Source: CAZROT01 sp964601895 (GTDB lineage Bacteria > Pseudomonadota > Gammaproteobacteria > Enterobacterales > Enterobacteriaceae). From it: DNA of 64,000 nt. The translations under genes were made by a program, and so were the position numbers. Under the pieces are notes generated by a model that ran no database searches, had not been told where the DNA came from, and saw only the letters and a list, made by a program, of their open reading frames with translations. How positions within the stretch are numbered: the first letter of the stretch is position 1; each line of letters starts with the position of its first letter. The stretch covers positions 7,170 through 71,169 of the forward strand of contig CAZROT010000009.1 of NCBI GenBank assembly GCA_964601895.1, written 5' to 3'. Below are positions 62,420 through 64,000 of the stretch, in pieces.

Positions 62420-63136
62420 ATGAATATTCAGCATATTTCCTCATTAGCATCCATGATGGTGGCCGCCGGGTTTGAAGAAGGCATCGGAAGAAGATTACTA
62501 CGCCATGCTTGTTTCAAGCCCGGTCATTTTATATTGACCGAAAGGTTGGCAAAAGGAAACGATATACTGACCTGCACGTTGATGTTCGAGCAAAAAGGCG
62601 ATCAGTATTACTGCCATTACTATGATGCGGCACTACTACGGTTTGCAGAACTTCCTGATACGACTATTCAATCTGTTTCTGTCCGTGAGTTGGATGAACG
62701 TATGTCAACAGTTGATTGGAATGGTAGCAGTCAACATACAGCATCGTTTAACTGGAAAGATGAATCAACCTGGCAAGAGGAACTATTGATAGAACAAATT
62801 GTCAGCGACCTGGTACGCCTGTCTGTTACGGAACAAGGCCGGCAGTATGCAGACTGCCTGAAAATAAAATACTGGCAGGAGAATGTTTTTGCTCACGTTA
62901 ACCTGCAGGCGATCCGCAGTAAGATGGAAGTCAGCCAGCGGTTTTATTTTTTTGACGGGCAGGGTATCTCCATTGACGAAGCCTACCGGTTTTTGCTGAA
63001 CCGCTGGCTGGAACGAAAAGTACATGCAAGGAAAAAAGCCGGCGAAAGCAGTGAAGTTGCAGAAAGCGGTGCTTCGGATGACAAGAGTCTGTTACAGAAA
63101 AAGAGCAAACGAAAAACACATAAGGTAAAGCGGTAA
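62420..63136 (+). CDS. Hypothetical protein with basic tail
   Basis: A 238-residue protein from the ATG at 62420 (an in-frame GTG at 62384 overlaps the previous stop). Residues 8-70 have the look of the same modules as the upstream protein (LASMMVAAGFEEGIGRRLLR, FILTERLAKGNDILTCTLMF). The end is Lys/Arg-rich. Function unknown. Confidence 0.7.
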   Translation: MNIQHISSLASMMVAAGFEEGIGRRLLRHACFKPGHFILTERLAKGNDILTCTLMFEQKGDQYYCHYYDAALLRFAELPDTTIQSVSVRELDERMSTVDWNGSSQHTASFNWKDESTWQEELLIEQIVSDLVRLSVTEQGRQYADCLKIKYWQENVFAHVNLQAIRSKMEVSQRFYFFDGQGISIDEAYRFLLNRWLERKVHARKKAGESSEVAESGASDDKSLLQKKSKRKTHKVKR

Positions 63137-63140
63137 GCCA

Positions 63141-63434
63141 TTGGACCCGGTAAAAGAAGTTGAGCAACTGGCTTCGTTTTATGAAGCGATAGAAGATGAT
63201 GCAAGGATTGGCAATACGCATATCTGTTTGTATATGGCATTGCTGCATGAATCAAATAGTTCCGTACAGCAAAAGTCAATTGCTATCAACAGGGAGAGAA
63301 TCATGCGAAATGCACGGATCAGCCGGAAGACCTATAATAAATGTATGAAGGAATTGCAGGAGTATGGGTATATCGATTACATACCTTCTTCCAATCCAAC
63401 TATTAATAGCCAAGCATATTTGAAGCGTTTGTAA
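63141..63434 (+). CDS. Small winged-helix-like protein
   Basis: A 97-residue protein, starting at a TTG 4 bp after the previous gene. ARISRKTYNKCMKELQEYGY looks like the recognition helix and wing of a replication-initiator or GntR-like winged helix. Probably binds DNA and regulates element functions. Confidence 0.65.
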   Translation: MDPVKEVEQLASFYEAIEDDARIGNTHICLYMALLHESNSSVQQKSIAINRERIMRNARISRKTYNKCMKELQEYGYIDYIPSSNPTINSQAYLKRL

Positions 63435-63466
63435 TTGTAGAGTTAGTGTAAAATGAATTGTGAGCA

Positions 63467-63781
63467 ATGGATAATAATTCTATGCCGATGCTCTTTCCTT
63501 ATGAACCCAATGAATTTTGGGAACAAATGCGGAAGATCATTCAGGAAGAAATTGGTAAAGTAAAACCTGCGGCCGTTAGTCTGACACAAACACCTGGACT
63601 TACGGAAAAACCTCTCTATAAGATTGATGAAGTATGTCAGTTATTTGATGTTTCCAGAACTACGATCCATTTTTGGGTTAAGTATGGGAAGTTGCGAAAA
63701 GTGAAAGTGCGATCAAGGGTTTATTTCCTGGGAAGTGAAATCCAAAAACTACTTAAAGATGGAAGCATATCTGGAGAATGA
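63467..63781 (+). CDS. Excisionase-like helix-turn-helix protein
   Basis: A 104-residue protein with a MerR/Xis-like helix-turn-helix: LYKIDEVCQLFDVSRTTIHF, then WVKYGKLRKVKVRSRVYFLG. Proteins of this kind act as recombination directionality factors. Its place just inside the element end fits this. It ends in a terminator hairpin. Confidence 0.8.
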   Translation: MDNNSMPMLFPYEPNEFWEQMRKIIQEEIGKVKPAAVSLTQTPGLTEKPLYKIDEVCQLFDVSRTTIHFWVKYGKLRKVKVRSRVYFLGSEIQKLLKDGSISGE

Positions 63782-63807
63782 AAGCAGTTAATGACTGCTT
63801 TTTTTGT
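63781..63807 (+). terminator. Rho-independent terminator of the tra/xis transcript
   Basis: AAAGCAGT and ACTGCTTT form an 8-bp stem with a 5-nt loop, beginning at the last base of the stop codon and followed by TTTTTGTTGT. Confidence 0.85.
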
Positions 63808-63918
63808 TGTACGAAAAACGACAGATAAGGAGCTAAATGATTTAGCAAATTCGTATCTTTAGTATGATATGTTGCTCTTTGTAAAGTTAGGTGCGGGAAA
63901 AGGCTAAATCAGCATGCA

Positions 63919-63942
63919 GTTCGACTAAAAGTTCGACTAAAA
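63919..63942. repeat. Tandem 12-bp direct repeats near the element end
   Basis: GTTCGACTAAAA occurs twice head to tail (63919-63930 and 63931-63942), 40 bp from the tRNA end. They may be arm-type sites for the integrase or excisionase. The stretch 63808-63918 shows no gene. Confidence 0.6.
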
Positions 63943-63970
63943 AAATAGGTCACTGATTTACAGTGACCTA
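63939..63970 (-). terminator. Terminator of the tRNA gene
   Basis: TAGGTCACTG and CAGTGACCTA form a perfect 10-bp stem with a 5-nt loop, followed on the minus strand by seven T. It lies 13 bp beyond the tRNA 3' end. Confidence 0.8.
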
Positions 63971-63982
63971 GATTCTATTAAG

Positions 63983-64000
63983 CGGACCGGACGGGACTCG
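63983..64000 (-). tRNA. 3' end of a tRNA gene (possibly tRNA-Asp), likely ICE attachment site
   Basis: Read on the minus strand the last bases give CGAGT of the T-loop, CCCGT of the T-stem, CCGGTCC of the acceptor stem and a G discriminator, without an encoded CCA. The arrangement is close to the 3' end of E. coli tRNA-Asp. The rest lies beyond the window. tRNA 3' ends are usual ICE insertion sites. Confidence 0.65.

Overview
The window looks like Bacteroidota DNA, probably from a Chitinophagaceae/Sphingobacteriia-like relative. The signs are SusC/SusD and FecR genes, a protein with a type IX secretion sorting tail, an RteC regulator, the Bacteroidetes Tra/Mob conjugation genes, TAnnTTTG-type promoter sequence and almost no Shine-Dalgarno sites. 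Nearly all of it appears to be one integrative conjugative element (ICE). Its left end, with the integrase, lies outside the window. Its right end reaches the 3' end of a tRNA gene at the last bases.

Layout. (1) 1-9243, minus strand: mobilization and maintenance. A coupling ATPase (cut by the window edge), relaxase and MobA-like accessory protein are followed by a large palindrome that is a good oriT candidate, a short RadC, ParB, a DUF932 protein, two single-strand-binding proteins and a TnsA-like nuclease. (2) 9373-21213: a cargo island that looks like phage defence. It holds a DUF5677-Nudix fusion, then a compact RmuC / OLD nuclease / UvrD helicase / SIR2 operon, then proteins with HEPN-like RxxxxH motifs and a DUF6602 nuclease-like protein. 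(3) 21450-38475: an ECF sigma/FecR pair and a SusC/SusD operon with two TlpA-type thioredoxin proteins, a secreted zinc metalloprotease, lipoproteins, DsbD proteins and a DapA. (4) 38476-47629: three tandem hairpins, rteC with a small ACT-like gene, an orphan hydroxamate-siderophore tailoring operon with a divergent AraC regulator, small regulators, and an AbiEi/AbiEii toxin-antitoxin pair with a double operator and a following ApeA-like HEPN gene. (5) 47732-63781, plus strand: the tra operon (TraE, TraF, TraG, TraI-like, TraJ, TraK, TraL-like, TraM, TraN) with accessory genes, including a type IX-secreted surface protein between traE and traF. (6) 63781-64000: operon terminator, tandem 12-bp repeats, a tRNA terminator and the tRNA 3' end.

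How it works together (inference). Mob and Tra proteins make the relaxosome and the type IV channel. ParB, SSBs and RadC maintain and protect the DNA. RteC and small DNA-binding proteins control excision and transfer. The cargo gives the host defence (OLD/UvrD/SIR2, AbiE, HEPN proteins) and nutrient capture (Sus operon, siderophore genes). The most interesting candidate system is the four-gene RmuC-OLD-UvrD-SIR2 operon at 11343-18219, a Gabija-like core joined to a candidate NAD-depleting effector.
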